Of a DNA stretch of 64,000 nucleotides, positions 8,501 through 16,312 are shown one piece after another; the first letter of the stretch is position 1; every line of letters begins with the position of its first letter. Made by a program: the position numbers and the translations under genes. The notes under the pieces were generated by a model. It ran no database searches. It was not told the origin of the DNA and saw only the letters and a list, made by a program, of their open reading frames with translations. The DNA comes from Flavobacteriaceae bacterium MAR_2010_188 (GTDB lineage Bacteria; Bacteroidota; Bacteroidia; Flavobacteriales; Flavobacteriaceae). The stretch is from assembly GCA_900104375.1 (NCBI GenBank), contig LT629302.1, forward strand, positions 1,952,001-2,016,000. Direction: 5' to 3'.

Positions 8501-9409
8501 CTATTCTAAATTGTCCTTTTCTTCTTCGGTAAGTTCTTCTGCCGGTATATTATAAGTATTGGAATAAACCTTAGTAAAAGCCGCGCCAAAGAACAAAATT
8601 AAACAGGAGTAAGATACCCATAATAATATCAATATCACGCTACCTGCTGCGCCGTAAGTAGAGCCAGGGTCTGATTTCCCGAAGTAAAAACTGAGCAAAA
8701 ATTTACCGAGGTCAAATAAAAGCGCGGTGATCACAGCTCCAATCCAAACGGTTTTCCAAGGTATACGCACGTCTGGCATAAATTTAAACATCATCGCGAA
8801 CAAAGTAGAAATTATAGCAAGCGACAAAATAAAGTCTATTATATATGCTAAATAAAGAACAATATCCGGGAACATAGTGCTGATATAGTCATTTAGAATG
8901 GAAATTACCGCAGTTATTATAAAGCTCATCAGCAACAAAAAACCTATCCCCAATATAAACCCAAAGCTCTTGGCACGAGATGTAATTATCGAAAACATCC
9001 CACCTTTAGTATCGGTTTTAACGTCCCATATTTTATTTAACGAAATCTGCAGTTGATAAAATACTCCGGTTGCACCAAAAAGTATGGTAGCGATACCGAT
9101 TATAGTTGAAATAATATTTTTACCTGCCCCTTGTGTTTCACGAATCATAGTTTCCACCGATTCGGCGGTGTCGGCTCCCATTGCCGAAGAAATTTCGCCG
9201 GTTAAACGACCTTGAACAATATCCGGTCCCCAGATGGCTCCAACTACATTAATAAGGATTACTAAAAGCCCTGGCATAGATAAAACTGCATAATATGCCA
9301 CTACCGCACTCATCCTAAAAGGACCATCGGCGTTCCAAGCTTTATAAGTGTTAATAATCAATTTAGGTAAATCCTTAAATCTAAAACCCCTCCCTAAATA
9401 TTTAGCCAT
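8501..9409 (-). CDS. YihY/BrkB-type inner-membrane protein
   Basis: 302 aa with about six membrane segments in the YihY/virulence-factor-BrkB pattern: FRMSAVVAYYAVLSMPGLLV for the first helix, then GATGVFYQLQISLNKIWDV, then the C-terminal pair around ILILLWVSYSCLILFFGA. The tail is acidic (EELTEEEKDNLE). Once misannotated as RNase BN, the family has no agreed function; envelope transport or assembly roles are suspected. It is the first gene of a likely two-gene transcript with era. The -7 box TAGTTTTG lies 26 nt upstream. Confidence 0.92.
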   Translation of the reverse strand: MAKYLGRGFRFKDLPKLIINTYKAWNADGPFRMSAVVAYYAVLSMPGLLVILINVVGAIWGPDIVQGRLTGEISSAMGADTAESVETMIRETQGAGKNIISTIIGIATILFGATGVFYQLQISLNKIWDVKTDTKGGMFSIITSRAKSFGFILGIGFLLLMSFIITAVISILNDYISTMFPDIVLYLAYIIDFILSLAIISTLFAMMFKFMPDVRIPWKTVWIGAVITALLFDLGKFLLSFYFGKSDPGSTYGAAGSVILILLWVSYSCLILFFGAAFTKVYSNTYNIPAEELTEEEKDNLE

Positions 9410-9434
9410 TTATTCAATTTCAATTAATTATCCG

Positions 9435-9442
9435 CAAAACTA
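9435..9442 (-). promoter_or_regulatory. -7 promoter box TAGTTTTG of yihY-era
   Basis: Minus-strand TAGTTTTG matches TAnnTTTG exactly and is 26 nt upstream of the start at 9409. The -33 element is not obvious. Confidence 0.55.
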
Positions 9443-9555
9443 CTTTATTGTCGACGAAATCTGCTTTTTAAAAAAATAAATTAACAGGCATATTCGACAT
9501 TAAAACCATTTCTGCTCAATTTTATCTAATTTTATAAAACTTCTAAAACCAATCG

Positions 9556-10200
9556 ATGACCGAAATACTTAAGAAAGCTTACGGAAATATATTTGAGGAC
9601 GCACTTCTAAAGAACATAGAAGAAGTTGGGGTCTATAAAGAGGTTTCTGAAGGAGAGATTATTATGAATGTCGGAACCTATGTTAGGTCAATGCCCTTAC
9701 TTTTAGAAGGGGCCATTAAAATATTAAGGCATGATGATGATGGCGATGAACTTCTCCTCTACTTCTTAGAAAAAGGCGATACTTGTGCCATGACGCTTTC
9801 TTGTTGCATGGGACAGACCAAAAGCGAGATAAAGGCCATTGCCGAAACCGATTCTAAATTGATTATGATCCCCATAGAAAAAATGGAATCGTGGACCGCA
9901 GAATATAAAAGTTGGAGAAATTTTGTGTTTCAAAGTTATCATGACCGATTCATGGAAATGTTAGAAACGGTTGATACCATTGCGTTTATGAATATGGACC
10001 AACGCTTGATCAAATATCTTGAAAGCAAAGCCGGGGTAAATAAATCTAATTCCATTGCCACAACCCACCAACAAATTGCTTACGAACTAAATACCTCAAG
10101 GGTCGTGATTTCTAGACTGCTCAAAAAGCTAGAAAATGATGGTCTGATTGAGTTGCAGCGAAATAACATTAATCTTTTGCATCATCAAGGACTCAATTAA
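9556..10200 (+). CDS. Crp/Fnr-family regulator of the adjacent sulfur genes
   Basis: 214 aa: a cyclic-nucleotide-binding-type beta-roll at about 20-115, a dimerisation helix near 120-145, and a Crp-type HTH at about 165-205 (TTHQQIAYELNTSRVVISRL, recognition helix ending SRLLKKLE). The phosphate-binding cassette of true cAMP receptors is not evident. Three cysteines cluster in the effector domain (Cys77, Cys83, Cys84: DTCAMTLSCCMG), which could make it a thiol or persulfide sensor; this is inference. No Fnr-type [4Fe-4S] N-terminal cysteine set is present. It sits immediately upstream of TauE, the MBL-rhodanese gene and YeeE, all preceded by GTAACnnnnGTTAC operators, so it is the natural candidate for their activator. 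No such operator precedes its own gene. Confidence 0.9.
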   Translation: MTEILKKAYGNIFEDALLKNIEEVGVYKEVSEGEIIMNVGTYVRSMPLLLEGAIKILRHDDDGDELLLYFLEKGDTCAMTLSCCMGQTKSEIKAIAETDSKLIMIPIEKMESWTAEYKSWRNFVFQSYHDRFMEMLETVDTIAFMNMDQRLIKYLESKAGVNKSNSIATTHQQIAYELNTSRVVISRLLKKLENDGLIELQRNNINLLHHQGLN

Positions 10201-10218
10201 TCCATCAAAAAATCGAGT

Positions 10219-10232
10219 GTAACCATTGTTAC
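10219..10232. promoter_or_regulatory. Crp/Fnr-type operator, copy 1 (GTAACCATTGTTAC)
   Basis: GTAAC and GTTAC half-sites around a 4-nt centre. The first base is exactly 36 nt upstream of the -7 box at 10255, putting the centre near -41.5, the class II activation position of Crp-family proteins. It is 52 nt upstream of the TauE start. The same arrangement recurs at 11090 and 13580. Confidence 0.82.
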
Positions 10233-10254
10233 CACCTACAACCTTTAAACAAAT

Positions 10255-10262
10255 TACTTTTG
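10255..10262 (+). promoter_or_regulatory. -7 promoter box TACTTTTG of the TauE gene
   Basis: Perfect TAnnTTTG, 22 nt upstream of the GTG start of the exporter gene. There is no good -33 TTTG element, consistent with dependence on the activator site just upstream. Confidence 0.75.
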
Positions 10263-10284
10263 TACCACATCTAATAACTAAGAC

Positions 10285-11085
10285 GTGGATTTAAATGCAA
10301 TTTTTGGCTATCTAGGAGCACTAATAATCGGTGTTGTACTAGGATTAATTGGCGGAGGCGGCTCTATATTAACCGTACCCGTACTTGTTTACCTCATCGG
10401 TATAAATCCAGTTATGGCGACGGCCTATTCACTTTTCATTGTCGGGATTTCGTCTTTGGTTGGAGCCGTGAGAAACATTCAAAATAAATTGGTCGATTTT
10501 AGGACCGCCATCGTTTTTGCAATACCAGCATTTATCTCGGTCTATCTTACCCGACGCTATTTAATCCCAATTATTCCAGACAAACTTTTCACCTTATTCG
10601 GGATGGAAATCACCAAGAATATCGGGATTATGGTATTCTTCGCAATCTTGATGTTGGTTGCTTCGGTCTCAATGATTCTGAGTAAAAGTTATGCTGAAGG
10701 AGAAGATGTTAAACCTGTTTTTAATTATCCGGTAATAATCTTAGAGGGATTTATCGTCGGTACCTTGACCGGAATCGTAGGCGCAGGTGGTGGATTTTTA
10801 ATCATACCAGCTCTAGTGCTCTTGGCAAAACTGCCCATGAAAAAAGCAGTCGCCACATCGCTACTGATTATTGCCATAAAATCACTGATCGGGTTTATTG
10901 GAGATGTCGATAATCTTGAACTAGATTGGCACTTTTTACTCATCTTTACCGCAATTTCTGTAGTAGGGATAGGCATTGGTATATGGATGAATAAATTCAT
11001 AAACGGAGAGAAACTCAAAAAAGGATTTGGTTGGTTTGTCCTAGTAATGGGAATATATATAATTTTGAAAGAGTTATTTATATGA
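10285..11085 (+). CDS. TauE/SafE family sulfite/sulfur-compound exporter
   Basis: 266 aa, a polytopic membrane protein with roughly eight hydrophobic segments and the two-fold internal repeat of the TauE/SafE family. Its conserved glycine-rich entrances are GLIGGGGSILTVPVLVYLIG near residue 20 and GIVGAGGGFLIIPALVLLAK near 170. The family exports sulfite, sulfoacetate and related organosulfur anions. The start is GTG at 10285, chosen because it is the first start after the operator and -7 box. Neighbours (persulfide dioxygenase-rhodanese and YeeE proteins) support a role in exporting sulfite or thiosulfate made during sulfide or persulfide detoxification. Confidence 0.9.
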   Translation: MDLNAIFGYLGALIIGVVLGLIGGGGSILTVPVLVYLIGINPVMATAYSLFIVGISSLVGAVRNIQNKLVDFRTAIVFAIPAFISVYLTRRYLIPIIPDKLFTLFGMEITKNIGIMVFFAILMLVASVSMILSKSYAEGEDVKPVFNYPVIILEGFIVGTLTGIVGAGGGFLIIPALVLLAKLPMKKAVATSLLIIAIKSLIGFIGDVDNLELDWHFLLIFTAISVVGIGIGIWMNKFINGEKLKKGFGWFVLVMGIYIILKELFI

Positions 11086-11089
11086 CAAT

Positions 11090-11103
11090 GTAACAAATGT
11101 TAC
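11090..11103. promoter_or_regulatory. Crp/Fnr-type operator, copy 2 (GTAACAAATGTTAC)
   Basis: GTAACnnnnGTTAC starting 5 nt after the TauE stop codon and 36 nt upstream of the -7 box at 11126, the same spacing as copy 1. It gives the MBL-rhodanese gene its own promoter rather than pure read-through from TauE. Confidence 0.82.
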
Positions 11104-11125
11104 CGTCGCTAAAAAGGTAATAATC

Positions 11126-11133
11126 TAATTTTG
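11126..11133 (+). promoter_or_regulatory. -7 promoter box TAATTTTG of the MBL-rhodanese gene
   Basis: Perfect TAnnTTTG. It rules out the TTG at 11131 as a start, because that codon lies inside the box. The ATGs at 11152 and 11155 are the sensible starts. Confidence 0.75.
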
Positions 11134-11154
11134 AAGCTGTTGAAAAATCGAATG

Positions 11155-12571
11155 ATGAAGATTGAACAAATTTATACCGGATGTTTAGCACAAGGTGCTT
11201 ACTATATAGAAAGTGAAGGCGAAGTTGCAATCATTGATCCCCTAAGGGAGGTGCAGCCTTATCTGGACAAAGCACAATCGGCGAACGCAAAAATCAAATA
11301 TATTTTCGAAACCCATTTCCATGCAGATTTTGTCAGCGGACATGTGACGCTTTCAAAAAAAGCCTCAGCTCCTATAATTTTTGGGCCAAACGTAGAAACG
11401 ACATTCGATTCTATAATTGCCAAAGATGGCCAAGAATTTAATTTAGGAAATGTAACTATCGTGGCTCTGCATACACCTGGGCATACTATGGAAAGCACTT
11501 CTTATTTGCTAAAGGATGAAAACGGAAAGCCTCATGCCCTATTTAGTGGCGACACTTTATTCTTGGGAGATGTGGGTAGACCTGATCTTGCACAGAAGTC
11601 AGCTCATTTGACCCAAGATAATCTTGCTGGATTTTTATATGAAAGTCTTAGGGAAAAAGTGATGACTCTAGCCGATGATGTTCTGGTTTATCCAGCTCAT
11701 GGCGCCGGTTCTGCCTGTGGTAAAAACCTAAGTAAGGACACCGTTGGTACCATTGGCAACCAGAAAATAACGAATTACGCTCTTCGTGCAGATATGACCA
11801 AGGAAGAGTTTGTAAAAGAGGTAACGGATGGACTTCAACCACCTCCACAGTATTTTCCTCTTAATGTTAAGATGAATAAAGAAGGTTACGAAGATTTTTC
11901 CAAAGTATTAAAAAGAGGAAATATCGCCTTAACCCCAGACGAGTTTGAAATCGCTGCAAATGAAACCGATTCCTTGGTGTTAGATGTAAGAGATGAAAAA
12001 GAATTTGTTGAAGGTTATATACCGCGTTCAATTTTTATAGGAATTGACGGAGGTTTTGCACCTTGGGTCGGCGCATTGATCGGTGATGTAAAACAAAACA
12101 TATTATTGGTCGCCCAAGAAGGTCGTGAAGAAGAAACAATCATGCGTTTATCTAGAGTGGGGTTCGATAATACCCATTGGTTATTTAAAAGGCGGATTTA
12201 AGGCTTGGAAAGATGCGAATAAAGAAATAGATACCATTACATCCATTTCGGCGGAAGATTTGAAGGAAAGAATGAAAAATAACATCCCAATTTATGATGT
12301 TAGGAAACCCGGCGAGTATGCATCTTCACATATTCCTGAAGCAGAAAGCACTCCTCTAGATTTTTTAAATAATCATTTGACCGATTTTCCAGAGAAAGAA
12401 ACATTTTATCTCCACTGTGGTGGCGGATACAGAAGCGTTATTGCGGCCTCGATTTTAAAAAGTAGAGGAATCCATAATCTTGTAGATGTTGCAGGTGGAT
12501 TCGCAGATATTAAGAAAGCAAATATAGAAGTGACGAGCGAAGTTTGCCCGTCTACATTGGCGAAAAGCTAA
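11155..12571 (+). pseudogene. Persulfide dioxygenase-rhodanese fusion (MBL fold + two rhodanese domains), frameshifted
   Basis: An ETHE1/CstB-like protein. The MBL domain covers about 1-240 (THFHADFVSGH metal site, HTPGHT, FSGDTLFLGDVGRPD). The first rhodanese domain follows at about 265-345, with no cysteine at the active-site position. The second carries an intact active loop, HCGGGYRS. ETHE1-type enzymes oxidise persulfide to sulfite, and a fused rhodanese handles persulfide or thiosulfate. The frame breaks near 12173-12175: removing one C from the CCC run joins GFDNT to IGYLKGGFKAW and restores about 470 residues. Without it the first frame ends at 12201. The rest is well conserved, so this may be a sequencing error or a very recent mutation. 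A strong terminator follows. Confidence 0.85.
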
Positions 12572-12597
12572 ATATCCCGATTTTAGATTAATTGCCC

Positions 12598-12638
12598 GAA
12601 AGGAAACGTCATTAATTTGATGTTTCCTTTCTTTTTTT
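12598..12638 (+). terminator. Strong intrinsic terminator after the MBL-rhodanese gene
   Basis: A 14-bp stem (GAAAGGAAACGTCA with TGATGTTTCCTTTC, one G-T wobble) around ttaatt, directly followed by seven T. It ends the sulfur transcript 27 nt after the stop. The stop codon of the convergent hydroxylase gene lies at the loop. Confidence 0.85.
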
Positions 12639-13511
12639 ATCAGCTTTAGGTGGAGTGAAACCATAACTAATCTGACCGATAAAATTATCAGGGATTTCTT
12701 CATCCCCTTCAAACCCAAGTTTTACATTACCACTATCTTCGGGGATATAATTCGTTTTAAAGATATAATCCCATAGACTCAGACTTATCCCGAAGTTAAT
12801 CCCATAGGTATCCTTTGGCAATTTATAGGCGTGATGGTACAAATGCATCACCGGATTATTGAAAATATATTTTAACGGACCATAACTAAGCTTCACGTTA
12901 GCATGATTTAAATGCCCGATACTAATGGCGATAAAATGCACGATAAACGCTTGGGTCGGTTCAAATCCACCTAAAATCATTACCGCAAAGGTCTTTAAAG
13001 GCTTATATAGAATGTTTTCCATCCAGTGGTAGCGAAGATGTGCTGCAAAACCCATTTCCTTTACACTATGATGAATTTTATGAAACTGCCATAAGAATGA
13101 ATACTTATGCAACAAAATATGGGTGATCCATTGCACAAAATCGAGCAAAACAAAGAACACTAACAATTGTACGAAGGCGGGATAAGCCGATAAATCTAAA
13201 ATGGCCAGAGAATCTGTCGCAATACCTAAATCTGCAAATGCTATTTCTAGAATTTTATAAAAACCGCTAATAACAATGGCAAAAATCACAAAGTTGAAGA
13301 ACATATAAAATGCATCCAGCCAAAAATCCTTTCTAAAAATGGACTGTTCCTTTCTCCAAGGAAAGAAAATCTCAAGCGCCCAAACTACCAATGATATAAT
13401 GATGAGACCCCAAAAGAAATTATTATACCAAGGCACATCAATGGTTATAGATTTCCACGTCCAATCCAAGGTTCCTTTTAGGGAATCAAAAAAGGCATTT
13501 AGATACTTCAT
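12612..13511 (-). CDS. Sterol desaturase / fatty-acid hydroxylase superfamily membrane protein
   Basis: 299 aa when started at the ATG at 13511 (MKYLNAFFDSL); a longer frame to 13586 would run through the promoter and operator. There are four to five hydrophobic segments and the diiron histidine clusters of the superfamily: HILLH, then WQFHKIHHS, and later VMHLYHH. Members hydroxylate or desaturate lipids, carotenoids or sterols; the substrate here is unknown. It lies inside the sulfur module, transcribed opposite to the YeeE gene, and shares with it the perfect palindromic operator at 13579. This suggests co-regulation with sulfur genes, perhaps for sulfur-linked lipid modification (inference). 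Confidence 0.88.
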   Translation of the reverse strand: MKYLNAFFDSLKGTLDWTWKSITIDVPWYNNFFWGLIIISLVVWALEIFFPWRKEQSIFRKDFWLDAFYMFFNFVIFAIVISGFYKILEIAFADLGIATDSLAILDLSAYPAFVQLLVFFVLLDFVQWITHILLHKYSFLWQFHKIHHSVKEMGFAAHLRYHWMENILYKPLKTFAVMILGGFEPTQAFIVHFIAISIGHLNHANVKLSYGPLKYIFNNPVMHLYHHAYKLPKDTYGINFGISLSLWDYIFKTNYIPEDSGNVKLGFEGDEEIPDNFIGQISYGFTPPKADKKRKETSN

Positions 13512-13548
13512 GGTTTGTTTAGACGGTTTAAACCCTTCAAAATTACAG

Positions 13549-13556
13549 CAAAGATA
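13549..13556 (-). promoter_or_regulatory. -7 promoter box TATCTTTG of the fatty-acid-hydroxylase-like gene
   Basis: Minus-strand TATCTTTG fits TAnnTTTG and lies 37 nt from the outer edge of the shared operator, within one base of the spacing on the plus-strand side. A second match, TAATTTTG, lies at 13538-13545 on the same strand, so the exact start site is uncertain. Confidence 0.55.
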
Positions 13557-13578
13557 ATCAATTGCCAATCTTTGAAAG

Positions 13579-13594
13579 AGTAACAATTGTTACT
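13579..13594. promoter_or_regulatory. Crp/Fnr-type operator, copy 3: perfect 16-bp palindrome AGTAACAATTGTTACT
   Basis: The best version of the operator, fully palindromic. It lies between divergent genes with promoter boxes 36 nt (plus strand, 13616) and 37 nt (minus strand, 13556) from its GTAAC edges. One dimer could activate both directions. Confidence 0.85.
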
Positions 13595-13615
13595 GAATAA
13601 CCAACCGAATTGTAG

Positions 13616-13623
13616 TTATTTTG
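13616..13623 (+). promoter_or_regulatory. -7-like box TTATTTTG of the YeeE operon
   Basis: One mismatch to TAnnTTTG but at exactly the 36-nt distance from the operator seen at the other two sites, and 20 nt before the start at 13643. Confidence 0.65.
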
Positions 13624-13642
13624 CACAATCTAAATTACTAAT

Positions 13643-14200
13643 ATGAATTATATCTTAGAACCTTGGCCGTGGTATGTGGCTGGTCCTCTAATAGCTCTAG
13701 TAATGCTGCTTTTGTTATTGCTAGGGAAGAATTTTGGAATGTCATCTAACTTACGAACGCTTTGCACGATGTGCGGGGCAGATAAATCGAGTGACTTTTT
13801 TAAGTTCGATTGGAAATCCCAAAAATGGAATCTTATAGTAGTTATTGGTGCGGTAATCGGTGGATTTATTGCTTCACACTACTTAGACAGTTCTCAGTTT
13901 GTAAATATTTCAACCGATACGGTTAGCGACTTAAATACCCTAGGATTTGCTAGTGCTGGTAAAGCTTATTTACCAACCGAACTCTACGGAATTGAAGCTT
14001 TTTCAAATTTAAAAAGCATTGTTTTGTTGGTTTTGGGCGGATTTATGGTAGGATTTGGTGCGCGTTATGCGGGCGGATGTACTTCTGGCCACGCCATCTC
14101 AGGGCTGAGCAACCTTCAACTTCCATCTCTTATTGCAGTGATAGGATTCTTTATCGGCGGTATGGTGATGATTCACTTATTATTCCCATTAATTTTTTAA
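13643..14200 (+). CDS. YeeE/YedE family membrane protein (thiosulfate/sulfur import)
   Basis: 185 aa with four to five membrane segments. It contains a CTMCGADKS motif near residue 45 and the signature GGCTSGHAISG near 148. These conserved cysteines correspond to those that relay thiosulfate through the YeeE channel. The protein is about half the size of E. coli YeeE and pairs with the next gene, one nucleotide downstream, to form a split transporter, as is common in Bacteroidota. Regulation is readable: palindromic operator plus -7 box directly upstream. The location with TauE and the persulfide dioxygenase fits import of thiosulfate or another sulfur species. Confidence 0.9.
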   Translation: MNYILEPWPWYVAGPLIALVMLLLLLLGKNFGMSSNLRTLCTMCGADKSSDFFKFDWKSQKWNLIVVIGAVIGGFIASHYLDSSQFVNISTDTVSDLNTLGFASAGKAYLPTELYGIEAFSNLKSIVLLVLGGFMVGFGARYAGGCTSGHAISGLSNLQLPSLIAVIGFFIGGMVMIHLLFPLIF

Positions 14201-14201
14201 T

Positions 14202-14615
14202 ATGAAATCTCTAGCTTATTTATTTATAGGAATCTTCTTCGGAATCATTATGTACAAATCTGAAGCAGCATCTTGGTTTCGGATCTATGAAATGTTTAAG
14301 TTCCAATCTTTTCATATGTATGGAATTATTGGCTCTGCCTTGTTTTTAGGGATTATTTTTACCCAAATCATAAAGAGATTTAAGGTAAAATCCTTTTCTG
14401 GCGAACCCATTAAGATTATCGACAAAGACTTTGGATACTATCGTTACATCATTGGCGGAATTATTTTTGGACTAGGATGGGCGCTCGCAGGGGCATGCCC
14501 TGGACCTATATTCGTTCTTATTGGTGCTGGATTTTGGCCAGTAATACTTGTTTTTTTGTCGGCCGTATTGGGAACCTATATCTATGGTTTACTAAGAAAC
14601 AGATTGCCACATTAA
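14202..14615 (+). CDS. YeeE/YedE-type membrane protein, second half (DUF6691)
   Basis: 137 aa with four hydrophobic segments and the conserved cysteine motif GACPGP near residue 98 (LGWALAGACPGPIFVLIGAG). It begins 1 nt after the first YeeE gene and completes the split transporter. DUF6691 proteins are almost always found in this position in Bacteroidota. No terminator hairpin is obvious after it. Confidence 0.9.
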   Translation: MKSLAYLFIGIFFGIIMYKSEAASWFRIYEMFKFQSFHMYGIIGSALFLGIIFTQIIKRFKVKSFSGEPIKIIDKDFGYYRYIIGGIIFGLGWALAGACPGPIFVLIGAGFWPVILVFLSAVLGTYIYGLLRNRLPH

Positions 14616-14660
14616 TCATAAAACCCAATATTTAACTCTTAGTCTATAGTCTTTTCAACC

Positions 14661-14668
14661 TAAATTTG
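14661..14668 (+). promoter_or_regulatory. Possible -7 box TAAATTTG upstream of the AraC-type gene
   Basis: Perfect TAnnTTTG, 82 nt before the start at 14750. No GTAAC operator accompanies it, so the AraC gene is not part of the Crp-controlled set by this criterion. Confidence 0.4.
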
Positions 14669-14749
14669 AAATAACCTTTTTACTTAGTATGTAAGAATAG
14701 GCGGCAGTGTTCAAGTAAATCTTCATAGAATTAAACTATCTTAGGAGCG

Positions 14750-15796
14750 ATGAAAACCTTTATTGTACAATCCCTCCCACTCAAAGAAGTTATACAAAGT
14801 TTGGCCAAAGAAATGAGTACTGGCTTCACGGAACGTTGTGACCAATTTTTTCTTGACATTCCATCAGAGTTTGGAAGTGGTTCTATTATGGGAATTGACT
14901 TCGACAGCGGTATGGGAATCATACAGTATGACTGCACCTTTAACGATGATGTAGAAATTCAGTTTATCGTTAACAAGGTTCATCCATTAAAATTCCTATT
15001 TTGTTTGGAAGGTGACCTTATCCATCGTTTTGAAGATGATGAAACGAACCATAGCATAAAGCAATATCAAAATGCTATTGTTGCGAGCAGCCGATTTAAC
15101 GGGCATATCTTAAGATTTAAGAAAAACACTGCGATTAAATTGAATAGCCTCGAACTTTCTAGAAAAGAGTTTCAAGCTAAGGCCATTTGCGAGCTTAAAA
15201 GTTTAGAAAATCCCATCCAAGAACTGTTTAAGGATGTAGATGCTGATAACACTTTTTATTATGAAGGTTATTACAGCTTAGAACTTTCTGATGTATTTGC
15301 AGGGATTTTGAAGTTTGATCATCAGGATTTTCTTAGAAAAATGTTCCTTGAAGGAAAGTCATATCTCATTTTGACTAGACAGTTAGTTCAGTTTCAAGAT
15401 GATTTAAAGGATTTCCCTAACAGAAGTGTCCTCAGAAAGTTTGAAGTAAAACAAGTGAAAGCTGCAGCCAAAAAAATTGAGGAGCAATTAGAGACCTTGA
15501 CCTCGATAAAAGAACTGGCCAAAGAGTTTGGTTTAAATTCCAATAAACTACAAACTGGTTTTCAGTTGTTGTTCGGAACTTCGGTAAATCAATATATCCA
15601 GAGACAACGTCTTCTTCACGCCCGAAAGCTATTAGAAACCACCGACCTAAATATGTCGCAAATCTCAGATGCGGTAGGACTTAATAGTCGGAGTTATTTC
15701 TCAAAGATTTTTAAAGAAGAGTTTGGCATTTCACCTTCCGATTTGAAGAGAAAAAACTTTGAACAGTTTCAAAGCAATCGCAATCAGGATATATAA
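14750..15796 (+). CDS. AraC-family transcriptional regulator
   Basis: 348 aa. A large N-terminal sensor region (about 1-245) of no recognised fold is followed by a C-terminal double HTH of the AraC/XylS type, with SIKELAKEFGLNSNKLQTGF as the first HTH and MSQISDAVGLNSRSYFSKIF as the second, then the conserved FGISPSDLKR end. No membrane segment or receiver domain is present. The gene stands alone after the sulfur module and before a 300-nt AT-rich spacer. Its target is not apparent from the sequence, and it could respond to the same sulfur conditions only by position. Confidence 0.88.
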   Translation: MKTFIVQSLPLKEVIQSLAKEMSTGFTERCDQFFLDIPSEFGSGSIMGIDFDSGMGIIQYDCTFNDDVEIQFIVNKVHPLKFLFCLEGDLIHRFEDDETNHSIKQYQNAIVASSRFNGHILRFKKNTAIKLNSLELSRKEFQAKAICELKSLENPIQELFKDVDADNTFYYEGYYSLELSDVFAGILKFDHQDFLRKMFLEGKSYLILTRQLVQFQDDLKDFPNRSVLRKFEVKQVKAAAKKIEEQLETLTSIKELAKEFGLNSNKLQTGFQLLFGTSVNQYIQRQRLLHARKLLETTDLNMSQISDAVGLNSRSYFSKIFKEEFGISPSDLKRKNFEQFQSNRNQDI

Positions 15797-16092
15797 CTCC
15801 TCCTATATAATAGAGTGATTTATTCTTAACTAATCTTCTATGAGTTTATATCAAATATTTGACTATTAAATAATTTACTCTTATTAATCTATTGAACTAT
15901 AGAATGATACAATCATTACTTTATAATTGACACTTCATAAATTATTGATTTCTAAAGCTATAGATTTCCGCAGCACAGCTGAGATTAAATTTTAATCGAC
16001 AGAGATAATCATAAGTTTTTTAAGGTTAATTTTCTGAAGTTTTATATCGCAATTTTATACTAATTAATTATAACAATTAAAAAAATTTAATC

Positions 16093-16212
16093 ATGGATAA
16101 ATCAAAAGATAATTCAAAGAAAGATCAGAAAAAAACGTCTACCGGAACTGCAAATAAATCTGGTGGAGCTGCAAAAAAACCAGATTCTAAGTCTACTGGT
16201 TCAAAAAAGTAA
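16093..16212 (+). CDS. 39-aa lysine-rich small protein
   Basis: ATG at 16093 to TAA at 16210 encodes 39 residues, dominated by Lys, Ser, Thr, Gly and Asp, with almost no hydrophobic residue (starts MDKSKDNSKKDQKK, ends KSTGSKK). An AT-rich leader and a spacer of about 300 nt (15797-16092, otherwise featureless) lie upstream. A textbook terminator lies 56 nt downstream, so it is an independently transcribed unit. The composition suggests a disordered nucleic-acid-binding or desiccation/stress peptide, but I recognise no family. Real translation is plausible, not proven. Confidence 0.55.
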   Translation: MDKSKDNSKKDQKKTSTGTANKSGGAAKKPDSKSTGSKK

Positions 16213-16267
16213 TTTAGTAACAAATTAGTTAATATTATTTCATAGAAATAATTTTAGTTAGTTGCGG

Positions 16268-16303
16268 AAATCTCCTGTATCAAAAGTACAGGAGATTTCT
16301 TTT
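16268..16303. terminator. Strong intrinsic terminator (12-bp perfect stem)
   Basis: AAATCTCCTGTA and TACAGGAGATTT pair perfectly around a 7-nt loop and are followed by CTTTTT. It lies between the small lysine-rich gene and the convergent VOC gene and may serve both, since the other strand also has A/T flanks. Confidence 0.85.
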
Positions 16304-16312
16304 TATACACCT

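Noticed and set aside
11131-11154. TTG start of the MBL-rhodanese protein
   Set aside because: The TTG lies inside the -7 box, so it cannot be in the transcript.
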